60,000 bases of DNA from Membranipora membranacea (Eukaryota > Bryozoa > Gymnolaemata > Cheilostomatida > Membraniporidae): the NCBI GenBank assembly GCA_914767715.1, contig OU612065.1, forward strand, positions 33,234,001 to 33,294,000, in the 5' to 3' direction. A program made the translations under genes and the position numbers. Below are positions 23,608 through 37,000 of the stretch, one piece after another (within the stretch, counting starts at the first letter, position 1; each line of letters begins with the position of its first letter). The notes beneath the pieces are model-generated. The model searched no databases and was not told the origin of the DNA. It saw only the letters and a program-made list of their open reading frames with translations.

Positions 23608-25005
23608 CTGGGTCAGCTCAATCTGTCAGCTTATGTAACCTGAGAAGTCGATTAGAATGAGCTATGCTTTACTAAAGCGAGATATCACTATCATATTGTA
23701 CAAAATTATCACTCACTTGGTCTTTCAACTAGACAAAATCGCATCCAAATCGCCTACTCATAATGCATATAGTTCCATCATTGAGTGAGCGATCAGATTG
23801 CGATTTTTACTGTTTCTAATTGAAAGAATCCCCTGAGTAATGATATCAAGTGTACGATTTTGGCCTTACTTGGTGTGACAAAGCCCCGTATGAGGTAAAT
23901 TAGTACTGATCCAATCTCAGTATTTTCAAAAAAGCTAGTTTTATTGGTGTGACTTGGCAGGTTCGCACCTAATCTCCCTTTTTCTCCATCTGCTGTGATT
24001 TTTTTCATGTCCAAATTGTCCCTCAACAAAATTCATTATATGACCTCAAAATCATATAGCTTCGAAAATGTTGATGAACAGAATGCAATATTGAATACTC
24101 TATTCTTATACATGGGGACAGCTCGAATAGTTTTCATAAATCCCATTGCCTTATCGTCTTCCTATTTTGTATTATTAGCTCTTGCCTCAAAATCTTCTTT
24201 TTTTTGTATTGATAGATCTAGCTTATTTTATCAGCAATGAAACAGAGATAATAATATCAGATTTAGTCATTCTTATATTTTTGATTCATATAAACTACAA
24301 ATATAAAACATTGTAACATTGAAAACGATACAAAATGTTTGTATCAAAAATCTGCAGCAATACTTTAGAGTTGAGCCAAAGCGAAATTCCTCATCCGGAG
24401 AGCTGATTACGAATGGAAATAAATATGTAATACACTTGCGATATTCAGTGATGTGCATGATAACCTAGAATAGTTCATAGCCAACAATCAGCATTGACCA
24501 ATTTTTCGGCAGAAAAGTATGATACAGAAAAATAAGCTCATGACCCCAAAGTTGAGTTAGTTTCAAAGCATCCCCTAATATTCTCTTGTATTGGATATGG
24601 TTCAACTTTGGATATGTGTTGGTGTCCTGTGGCTTTCTGCACAGAGAAGTCTATGAGAAAAAGACATTCCGATTATTAACAAAGCATCGTAGAAGTAATT
24701 GGCAGTGTTTAACAGTTGTCAGCAGTATGACTAGTTTTGACACAGCAATGAGCATATGATAACATGTATGTATGAAAAATATTTTCTCCAAATATGTATA
24801 CAATATAAACAGTAAAAAAAAGATAATATAATATGCAAATCATTGCGTAATTAGTGAGTCATGAATAGATTCAAATACGTTTTAACTCTGCTGATATATG
24901 ATAACATGTCACTCCTCCTCTATGGGCACCTGATCAAGGCTGTCAAGTGCCTGTCAGTCTAGTATATCAGACAAATAGGAGCAAGTGCTCCCTCCGCAGC
25001 TGGGC
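23608..25005. other. Spacer between convergent gene 2 and srGAP
   Basis: Holds the 3' flank of both genes. A block at about 23710-24510 is absent from the middle duplicate (14640-14680) and is therefore a probable insertion here or deletion there; its left end contains a GAGTGA-type foldback. No gene recognised. Confidence 0.5.
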
Positions 25006-28000
25006 CTAGGTTGAAGTTGGAGGAGGGATATTTCTTGGTAGTGATGTACTTTTGCTTGATGTTGTACTGTTAGTAGAATGCCGAGGCGATTGGTTATGCC
25101 TGGGAGAAGAAGAGCCTCCACTGGCATTGTATGAACGACTGAGCGAGCTTATCTTCTTCTTGATGGACCCACCGTCTCCATGGTTAGATGATAGAGTGCC
25201 TGTACCACTACAGATAAATGAATTCGGTTGTATGGGTTACAAGCTAAAACTATATTGACAATATCAAATAGTTTCATATCCGACAGACACAACAGACAAA
25301 TCAGTGGTTCTTTCCTACAGTGTATCTCATACAAGGACATCCAAGGGTAGATCAACTCAAATTGTTGCTTGGTTCTATTATATAATGTTGTCTCTGAAAA
25401 ACCCAAAGTATTACGTTTTGAGATACTCATAAACAAGGCCTATCACTCAAACTTAATGTTACATTTTTCGTTTCTGTCCTTTACCAGGTGGATGGTTTGG
25501 GCCAACGGGCCATGTTGGCGTGGTTCTGTGATCCAAAGGAATGTTTAGTTCTAAATGGTTAGGTTAGCAAGAAAACGAGCTGTGTTTAAAAAGAGAAATG
25601 TGATTTACTGATGGGAACAAAGCATCATGCAAGCTTCCTATTACTGTCACAAATTTTGTAAAAATAAAAGTAAAGACAATCTTTAGCTAAGACTTTAGCT
25701 AAGATTTTTATAGCCCTGACCAGCTGAGTAATGTGAAGTTAAAGATATGAGATAAAAGGTCACAATGTTTGTGACTCTGAAATTATGATGAATTTAGCGT
25801 CGCTTCGCGACTTAGAGAAGCAGTGGGCTGCAACTCCAAACGCAGCCAAAATGTATGCAAGTCAATATCTGCGAGTTCAAAGTAGACAAATGATATCCAA
25901 GTAAAAGTTGGTGAATATAAAAAACCTCGTTAAATTTACTGAAAGTTGTGTAAGCGTGATGATTAGATATTGTTAAACCACCCACACAAAACGTTACTCC
26001 AAAACTTTAAAACAAGTGAATGCACTATAACCATAAGCATATATATACTAAGTATACTATAAGTATTTATATGTTTATGACTATAACCAATCATGCAGCA
26101 AGAGGAATCGAAATGAAGAAATAATGCCACCCCTACAGTAGGTATGATAATGTTTACCAATTTCTATCAGAGCCCTTGACTGCAATTAGGAACACTGCTT
26201 AACAAGACCATCTTGCGACGAATTATTTAACTTGTTTCTAATGGCCTCCAATACGAAGAAAGGAGGACAAGTTTGTTTTGGTGCGAGGAAAATACTAATA
26301 GAATCATTCAACCAACACCGACTGAGTGCATCCACAGGACTACTGAAATACTTGCCGAGTAGTTATAGTTATAGGAGACTAAGTTTGATCCAGTTGGCCT
26401 GCATTCGGAATTGCTTCTCTTCCAACTGATCAATGGAGGGGGAGCAACTCTGAATGCACTCTGAATGCAGGTAAATTGTATCAAACTTGATCTATAGTTA
26501 AGTTATAGTGACACAATGAGTGAGTATCAGGCTTTTACACTGTGACGGTAAACTGAACAGAAAGCCTGAGGCCCTCTCCGTCTACCTACTGGGCTGTGAG
26601 GTCGGCGACCAGGGGTGCCTTAACCACCTGCCCAAGGAGCAAGGCTACAGGCTAACAGGTCAGTATACGGTAGTAGCTAGGATTTTATTATTATCACTGT
26701 CACATATACTTACTCAAATTGTACCTAAGCTTGATACACTGATACGACTCGTGCTACGGAAAACCAACATTCAGTTTTTGTAATCAGTTACTGACATGTA
26801 ACTTACTGTGAAAACGGACAATTTGTTTACACAGGTCTGAAAAATCACCGTTTGTTTATAAATGCCACATGTGCATATCATGCTTAATGTGAAAATAGTT
26901 AACAGCTTTTGTCTTATTGATGTCTGTGATGGCCATGAGAACTTACTTCAATCCCTATGCCAAATCAACCTACACTTCACAGATGCAATCATGGGTGGCT
27001 TAGGATTAGGGATATATTTCAAAGCTTGCCTATACTTTTGGTACTAAATGAAGACATAAATAGCCGGTACCATATCAACATGCTTTATGACAGTGAAGTG
27101 AGCACAATGTCAGAGTTATCCCCACATGAAATTAGTGAATGAGTAACACTGTCACCACGATAAGCAGTGAATGTCAGGGCAGCCTGTCATTGGTTGCTCT
27201 GCAAACCCAATGGTGGCGTCAAACAGCATTCTTTGGAAATCATTTAGACAAGAAATTTGTTCAATTTAAGTACAATCAATTCTTTATCACCATGTGTTCA
27301 AATTTTAAGAAACACCCAGTTACTAACCGTGCCCAATAAGATGGAAATATTGTTGCTCCTGGAATTGTGCCCCAATAGCTAACATGAGAGCAAATCCAAT
27401 GCAGTCCAATTAATCCATCTCTATGTAAATAGATATGAAGCCTTAGAACCTCACCTCTTTAGTTGAATATACTGGTCGGGTATGAGCCCCTCCTTCCCAT
27501 TACAAGCACCATCCCACCACTCTTCTGACTTTCTATGATACAGTAGAAGCATCTCTCCTGTTTTAAATGATAATTCTCGAGCTGTTCTACCCTCAAAGTC
27601 GTATACAGCTACGGCTTCTATAATCTCAGACTCTGTACGTATAAACACAAAATGAAAACATAAATAATATTATTATACTACTGTTTATCATATTAGGCAA
27701 GTCACTATAATTTTGATTTCTCAAACTATATTTTACATAGTTTTTTAACCTCAAGATACCATCAGGTGATTCAGAAACAGCTAATCCAACATTTTGAAAG
27801 GGCAACACAAACTTTAAAGAATAAATTCAAGCTTGCAGACATCCGTGGATGCATTAAAACGGCTTCACGTTTAAGGTAATGTCAAAGACCGATCCGAATA
27901 TCAACATATCATATACTGTTGGAAAGCTGCCGAGCTACTGAAAATGAATACCTGAACAAATACTTGATTCAATGGCGTTGTGTCATTTTAGGGAGGAAAG

Positions 28001-31000
28001 GAGGCAGAAAACGCTGTTTTTGTCAATTCAGATGGAGGAATCAAATTAATTGCAAGAAAACAAAACAGGTGGAATGTATACTTAGTGATTGCGTTCATCG
28101 TAAAATTTGATTTTCTTTGATATATGACTAGTATTAATTGACTTTTTACGTCACGCCATACAATGCAATTTTTTTGTGAAGCCATGAAAATATGTGAAAT
28201 TTCAATTATTTTTTCAGAACAGAACCTAGGCTTGAAACAAAATGAATTATGATTTTCTCTTAGAGTACACTTCAAATATCATACACATTGACTTTCAACA
28301 AATTAGCTTGCATATTGCTAAGACAGTAGACTCTCAAATACAGCTAATATTTTCGCAACTTTTGGATAACGTCAAATATGCTGTCCAAATGACCATTATT
28401 GTGGCCAAACAAAGTTTTTTTGAAAGTTCTCATATACGAAGCCGATTTCATTAACCATGGTGCACACAGGAAATGCCAACAGAATTTTTCACTGCATCTT
28501 CATTTTTCTTGAATTTAACGCAAAAGAATGCCCAAAAACACCTCAAAAATAGCTGTTTTTTACATTCTTTTGCGTTTTATTCAAGTGAAATGAAAATGCA
28601 GTGAAAAATTTTGTTGGCATTTCCTGTGTTCAAAGTTAATGAAAGCGGCTTCGTATGTGAGAACTTTCAAAAAAGCTTTGTTTGGCCACAATGATGGTCA
28701 TTTGGAAAGCATATTTGACGTTTTGCAAAAGTGGCGAAAATATTAGCTGTATTCAAGAGTCTACTGTCTTAGCAATATGCAAGCTAATTTGTTGAAAGTC
28801 AATGTGTATGATATTTGAAGTGTACTCTAGGAGAAAATCATAATTAATTTTGTTTAGAGCCCATGATCTGTTCTGAATTAATGATTGAAATTTCACATAT
28901 TTTCACGGTTTCACAAAAAAAAGCATTGTATGGCGTGACGTAAAAAGTCAATTTAGACTAGTCATATATCAAAGAAAATCAAATTTTACGATGAGCGCAA
29001 TCTCTACGTATACATTCCACCTGTTTTGAAATTTCTTGCAATTAATTTGACTCCTCCATCTGTATTGACAAAAACAGCGTTTTCTGCCTCATTTCCTTCC
29101 TAAAATGACACTACGTCATTCATTTTCAGTAGCTCGGCAGCTTTCCAACAGTATATGATATATTGATATTCGGATCGGTCTTTGACATTACCTTAAAAAA
29201 GGCAAATATAAACTGCAGAAATGGTGTTCTAAAGTGTAAGTGTCATTTTTAAAATCACGATACAATGTTAATTTCCATTCATGACCCCTACAATCCCCTC
29301 AATAACAAGATGATCTGAGATGTACTTACCTTCATCTTCACTGTGTTCATCATCAGTGTTGTCTGCATTGCTGCTGTGCCTGTAAAAGAATTTTAGGTCA
29401 TCAGTATATAAATCACATTATAAATCAGCGCAATCATAAATAATATAGAGGCCCTTAGTGGTCTGACAAAAGAAAATTTAGAGAACTAGAACCCATTCAT
29501 CGACAATTTTGTTAACTCTTTGTAAGTCGTACAAAGATTCACCAGGATTGACTTTATTCCTACTTCATTAGGAGTTTTGTAAAATTTTAACCTCTCATAA
29601 CATCTTTTACTCCCAAGAAACATTCAATTTAGCAACAATGCATTTAAAGCATTAGGATTTTTTAATACGCATATATCATTCACAAATTGCCATGTATCTA
29701 TAGCGGGTGATTATCTTACCCCGTATCTCCTAGTACTCTCTTATATTGAGGGCCGGGCGGATCATCGGCAGAAAATATTACATCCCAGTTATTAATCAGT
29801 AACTTGACGATGTCATTCACGTGATTTGTATACACAACCTGCAAAAAATAAAAAAGGTAGAATTTAATTAATCAAATTGATATTTTTCATAATTAAAATA
29901 GATGGGAGTTATCCCCCTATGTATCAGGAGTGGGTAACTCGTTATTACCATCAAAATCACAGCACATCCTAACTGTCAGGGTTGATAAATCACAAAATTC
30001 AGAGCTTACATGTTCCTTGCCTTCTGGTTTGGCCAGTTGGGTCAATAATACTTATCTAGTCTGTATTTACTGGTCACAGAGTCAGGTATAAGTAACAGAG
30101 AAAGGGCGAAGCTTACCTGGTCCTGTTTTTCTGATATAAGTAATACAGTAAGGGCGAGGCTTACCTGGTCCTTGCCATCTGGTATAGGCAGTAGAGCTGG
30201 ACCGAAGCAGACTGCCAGGTTGTATGCGTACATCAGATTCTCGTCGCTGTACTGTGATACGTGATTTAGAAAAGCGAAGAGATATCTCATTATAACTATT
30301 CTCGTCTTCGATAATGTGTATATTAGCTGCTTCATTTTACCATAGCACTCCTCATCACCCAATCCTTTATTGAAATGTAACACATATACATAGGTACAAT
30401 AAGCGATCAAGCTAACGATCGAAAAAACACAGCTTCAGACACCAGGCAGAATTTTAAAAGAATAGAATAATTTGATATCACCTGGACTGAATGCAGCCTT
30501 ACACCATAACCACTTTGAAAGTATGAGGCTGAAAAACACACCTCTTGCGTTATCCAGATGAAACATGATTGCATAGAAGAGTTAAATAAATATGATCCAG
30601 TTGTGGTACTTACGACTTGCACTGACGAAATCATCAAACATATACGAGGGAAATATTGGCTCCTCTAATTCTCTGAAGAAGCATTTTAAGACTCCAGCGA
30701 TAGAGTTTATAGAGTTTGCGTCTGCTAAGTCAGCAAGTGGATCCTCACCTGCAATAAAATCACAGCAGTTTTAAATGGAGTGCCTAGGAATATTCAAAAG
30801 ATAAATCAACCATATCGAAATCATGCCAGGTGGTGATCACAACCAAAGATACTAGAAGAACTCATACTATCACACACAATGTGAGTGAGAGTAGTGCTAG
30901 CCTAATCCAGTCTGCATGACAGCAAGTTTACCAACTTAACTTGAGGTTGGTTACTTGAGCCACATGTAAGGACATAAATCCAAATGCAATCACACAGACT

Positions 31001-34000
31001 TATAACAGTAAGTAAACGCTGAAAGGTTGAAGAATGATTTAGATATATCTGCATGCCTTTATCAAAAGATGATTTAAGTTCGACGACCTCTGAGTGTAGT
31101 CCTGACACTCTGAACAGACCCTCATGATGCAATCCGAAGAGATTGATCGCCCTGATACAGCTCTCCATAACCAGGGGTATCGCCTCCTTAGTTATCTTAT
31201 AATGTAGAAAATTTAGAAATATACAGTATATATCGACAATATCATTAGGACCTGCAACCAGTGAATCTAGTTTTTGAGTTTAAATATCATGGGAACAGAG
31301 CAAAACTTATTTTACTTTTCAGACATCGCTTTATCATTATGTTTACAATCTTGTTTGAATAAATCACACCATTCTAAGATTTGACAGGTTTTTTTATAAC
31401 TTGATTTTGGTATTGAAACATAAAAAGTTGGTATATACTTTCAGCATGAAATCAGCAAAGGTTAGTTATGCTCAAAGATTATAATGCTTATCCAATACAT
31501 TCCGATGAGCCACATGATTGTAAACAGCTGAGTCAGACAAGAACATGGAATTTTGTATTCCAAAGACTGTTGCAATGTTATAAAATACTGCAAAACTGTA
31601 CTCACCTCAATATAATCCTCCAGGGCGCATCCAAATACTTTAGGTTGGCCGACTTGCGGTGCTTTGCCGACACGTTTAGGGCGGGACTTAGGCGCCATAG
31701 ATGCAGGTCGCGGTAAGGTCATCGTGTTCCCGGCCATTCTAAGATAGTCAGTACCTAGGGACATCTTCAACGCTATGTATTTGGACTGTAGTCTTGCTGA
31801 TAAATTACTGTCTAAAAGATATTTCCTAAATTTCTACAACAGAACAAAAAGATAAGAAAAGAAATTGTAACATGTGGTAAAGTCGCAGCAGCAGGGCATG
31901 ATTCATAAACATTCACATATTAATGTATGTGGCGAAGTGACCACCTATCATGCAAAGGATATGTCTGTATAAATTACTGAAAATTATTTAACATCAGTAG
32001 ATCGGAATATCCCCAAAGGCGTCAAATAACTGACACGCAGCAAGCCTTATTTGATAGGGTAAGCTGAAGCGTAACCAGCACTGACGCTCAGCCACTGGGA
32101 TTTCCATTTTACAGGTGCATTGTGGGAATGTTTTCCACATGACCTAGATGTGATTTCCTTATCCAGTAACTTTTCAAATGAATATCAGCCCTTAACATGT
32201 ACAGACACTCTTATGACTTACACAAAAAATATGTCAGGCTATTAAAGTCGGGCAAAAACAAAACAAACCTCAAAATAGTAGATTTCTGTGTCTCGTTTCT
32301 TCTTTTCATTTTCTGGGTTTGTGGGAGTCTTAGGTAGAGCTGAGTCTGAAGGCTTAAAATAATCTGTGACATTATAATTCTGAGCGTTGAGCATTCCCAT
32401 CAAATTCTTATCAACTTCCTCCACTGACTTCCATGTCTACAAAACAAGTAATATCATGTATCATGTATCTTGTTTAAACATTTATATAAACCCAAACAGT
32501 TTGCTCACATTGACTGGATATTTGGACCTATTTAGTATCAAGTCAAAGATACGAGTCATTGGTTTTCTAACAAAAATAAACTCAAGTCCCATGGAATTGA
32601 AAAGCAGTCTGATTATGGGAGTATATATTGGCTAGCTGTATAATAGTCAGCTATTGTATTAGCTAAGATCTTAGCTAGCAATAAATTTCGCTATTTCATG
32701 TCTTGGGAAATTTGAAACTTTCCCAACCGTATAAGTAACTCATCTAGGATATACATAGTGCATCATATGCTAGCAAAGCTTTTGGTGTATGTACACATTT
32801 ATACTCACTTCATCGTTCTCTATCTTTAGCCCGGCTATTCTGTTCTGTAGCTGTTGATATCTGTATGTAAGGTCATCCTTCACTGAGTCATCATCTGTAG
32901 TTATTATCAACTCATCCGGAGATTTGTGAGCAGCGAACACCATTCTCTTAGGTGCCGAAAAAATGCCGCTGAAAAATTGAAGCAGAGTCGGAGTGAAATA
33001 TGCGTGGTCTCAGACTCGTGGATATTTACACTGACTGAGTGGATATTTATGCAATATAAAAGCAGGCTTCTCAGTTTTTGGACAGAAAGATAAATTGAAA
33101 TTTGACCCTTGAGGTTCATTTAAGGTTTAGGAGTTTAAATGTGGAAAAATATTATTTACAACATAGTTTTTTGTCCTTGAACAAACGAAATTCTAACTGA
33201 AGATATAAATAGAACGATTAAACAAATAATCTGCGAATGATTTGGTCATGAAGCGTCTTTTCCAAGGGGCAATGAGATAAAAAAGATTTAAAACGCCCCT
33301 GTACCTGTCCTTGATCACTAGTGATAAGCTTACCAGTTGACTTTGAGGAAGTTGGCCTTATCTTTATTGACATCTAGTTCTTGTACACATTTATTCACAC
33401 AGTCTATGGAGTGTTGATGTGAGGAGCGTACATTCTCTAGACATGAGACGTACTGCAGCATACTTCTCTGTAGAGCGTTGTGGTAACCAAAGTCCATCGA
33501 CTGTTAACATTATAAGCATATGTTATGGACGCTAGAGTGTGGTTTTATGAACACTCCTGTTTGGTTTGCACGAACTAGAGCTCAGGATATGACACCCATA
33601 TTTACATAAATAAACAGGATATGTAATATGGCAGCCTAGCCGTTAGCAAATTTTGTTGTTTTGAAAATGCATGAAATCTTGACCTGTTGTTGCAGCGACA
33701 TCAATAATTTGTGGAGAGGAAGGGACAGTAATTTATTTCTACGCCACTTGTCCAATCAAGGAGTAAGAGTCTCTAACTCCTTGGTCCAATAAATAAATTC
33801 TTTGACAAACATTTTATAGGTCCATAGCGGCATCTAATTGAGTGTAAAAATATAAGTTTCTGTTCTAAAGATGTTCCTCAAACCAAGGAATACAACTCCA
33901 ATATTAGCCATTGTAGCAGCACAAGTTGGTTGGGAAACTCAAACTATTGCCAAAATCATTGGTCTCTACGGAATCAGGGAATTCCTCATGGAATGACATA

Positions 34001-37000
34001 AAAGACGCAATAACTCACGTCTATAATAAGAGATAGATCTTCTTCAAAGTATTTCTTAGTGGCAGCGTTAGAAGCCTCCACCGTCAGCAGGTACTCGTTA
34101 CGAGCCTTCACAGCCTTCAAATTTAACTCTGTGTACTTCTCTTGTCTCTACAATAACAACAAAAACAGTGTACATCTTCTGGCCATTGGTCATAGCATAG
34201 AGATAGAAGTGCATGGTGGTATTTCCATAGTCATTGAGAAAGTCTTTTACTGTGGATGTACGATTAGTGATGGAAATATCCCTTGACTTTGTTATATGAT
34301 CAGTGTCGATCCCTGCTGGGGCACCTAGGGGCAGAGAGGGGATTACCTAACCAGTGCTCAGTGCAGTGAAGACTCCATCCGGTCTAACTCAATGGGTACA
34401 CCATTCTAAGCTTCAAGAGACAGTCAGGCATTTATCATTGACAAATTGTCTGGTATTTTCGCTACTAATCCCCAGCAATGGTGGATTGTCTAAAGTGTTG
34501 TCGGTTACTTTGTTGAGAGTTTGAGAGTGTGTCTTTGATATTGACACAGACAGATTTATCATAGACTTATATCTTTACTTATATTTATCATAATACCGCT
34601 AGTAGAAGGAAGAGTTAAAGTCTTGGATCAATGAAAACGATTTTGAAGAACTGTCAAACAAAAATTGAAAAGAATTATAAAGACTTTTATAGCTCTAAAC
34701 TATGTATCAAGAGAAGGACCGACTTGGAGTGTTAGGTACTACTCAGACCAATCTTAATCATGCTCTCATTTCTACCACCGTGGTTTCTGATATAAACAAA
34801 AAGAAGACCCACCGGTGGTTTATAAATGTCATAGTGATTGACAAGCAAGCAACAGGTCGAGAAACAGAAAAAAACAGCCACTGTGCTTTCTTTCAATGGT
34901 GGCTCCATCTTGGAGTGAAACTGTAAAACTCAAAGGTGCACCAAAGTGCTCAAAAGGGTAGGTAATAGGTATGTTCTGTCCGGAGGGGAGGATTTTAAAG
35001 TAAAAATAAATTATATGGGTTTGGGGAATTATACCTCGACAAAAAATGTCGATTTTAGTGATTTCTTGCGAGATCTTTTCAAACTAAGATTCTGAAATAG
35101 ATTGTAGAATGTTAATTTCACAGCTCACAAATCACAGTTACAAGGTGGTATGAGTTAGATATCTATGGACTATGGATTACCACCCAAGTCACAACAGCTT
35201 TGGCACACCTTTGCATGACAATATACTTAACCTACAAGGCTTATTGTCTAAAAACAAGAGAAATTATGGGCTTAAGCAGATTTATTTGTTTGAAATGAAA
35301 ATGCAGAAAATGGATTGATTACATTTCATATGTAGTAGGCCCACATCACAACCTTGATAGCAATGTCAATTTTGCAAGCCGTGTTCTTGAGAAATGTCAG
35401 AGCATATCAGAGGCTCACGCGCCATCTTCAATCATTCCAGTTGTATAATGGTAGGTATCTGAACAACTGCACAACCTGCTCCTAGTGCGTATTGTTCTTC
35501 AGTCGTATCATTAATTTGAAAAGCCAAGTTGAGGTTAGTTGTAGCGGGAACTAGAAAGTTACAAACTCGGAAACTTTAACTCAGACACTAACGTGACGTT
35601 CTAAGTCACGGTTTTTTGAGTCGCGAGTCTCACTCACCTTCTCAACTTGTTTCTCGAGTGTTTTGAGCTTTTTTGATGCTTTGTTTGCTTGAGACTCGAC
35701 TTTGGTCTTCTGATCTTGAGCGTGTTTGAGTTTAGTTTCTGCATCGTATGAGTCACCATTAGACACATGGTACTGCTTCATTTCCTGTAAATTCACAATA
35801 ATGTCGGATAGTGATAACTTCACAAAAGATATGTATACCATAATCCGAATTACTGGAATTCCCAGGGAAGACCAGCTTGATTATTGAGCAATTAGGTTCA
35901 CCTGTTCTCCTGGTGATGTAAGGCATAATTACCTCCAGGGCTTGCTATCAACACAACCTTACTTCATGAACAATGAGGATGTTGAACTCTTGTTTCGAGA
36001 TATTCATCACAAACAATCAGAGGCAATTCCATTGTGATGCTAAGACTGGACTGTAAACACAAGGCTTTCACATGAATAGCCACTAAAAACAATATTTTGT
36101 TTACTTTGTCAGGTGTGCCCAAGTTACAAACTTTAGCTAATCTTGACAATCTCAACACAGATTCCATCAATCATCCCTCTATAGATTATATGGCACTAAC
36201 TTGTCTCAATTATCCCTTCATCATAAATCATGATCATACATTATCATGGCCACCATAAACTGACTGCACTGTGTAGGTAGATCATACCAAAGTAGTAAGT
36301 TTTGATCATTACGTAGTCCTACCCCATCATGATTCTATATATCCATAGTCTCTGGGCCTACTTCATCATGATTATATAAATACAATTCAATCAATGACCT
36401 TCACCTTCTGCACTAAATCAAAATATGGGGGGGGGGGGGAGTGTGCCAAATATTTGCACAGATTAGCGACCTTTTAGGAAGTTAAGGCACCCTATCAATG
36501 AGCGCAGAGCAGTTAGATAAGATAAGTAAGTACTTCTAGTGGAGATCGATTATAGTTTGAGATAATAAGTCATGTGGGGCAGGTGCTTTGTGACACTGAC
36601 AGTCACTCCATGTCATCTCAGAGATAAGAAAACTATCTCAAGTGATTTTGTGATAATCAGAATAAATTAACTCATCATACCGTCTGTAATTCAGTCAGGA
36701 CTTTAGTGATCTGCTCGTGTTCCAGTAGGGCTGTATCTTTGCACTGCATAATAAATAAAATACAGATGATAATAATAATCTGGTAAACAGGTACTACAGA
36801 GCATATGGAGTTTATAGATCTTACCAAATTAGTCCTTATGGTCAAATTTAATTGGCTTTTGCAATCAATATTATGACATAAGAACCAAATAGGCTAAATA
36901 TTGGTCATGGCCAAAATATTTACTCAATCTATAAATACCCAATAGATTTGTTTGTGGTTTTCCCAACTTGAGAGTGGAAATTCATAGAAACTCAACACTA

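Noticed and set aside
15222-25258. Identical 68-residue + strand frames at 15222-15428 and 25052-25258
   Set aside because: Both are antisense shadows of the duplicated srGAP last exon, whose - strand frame fits splice phase and family context.
27919-28454. Frames inside the large palindrome
   Set aside because: They occur in mirrored form in both arms and are not protein-like; by-products of the foldback.
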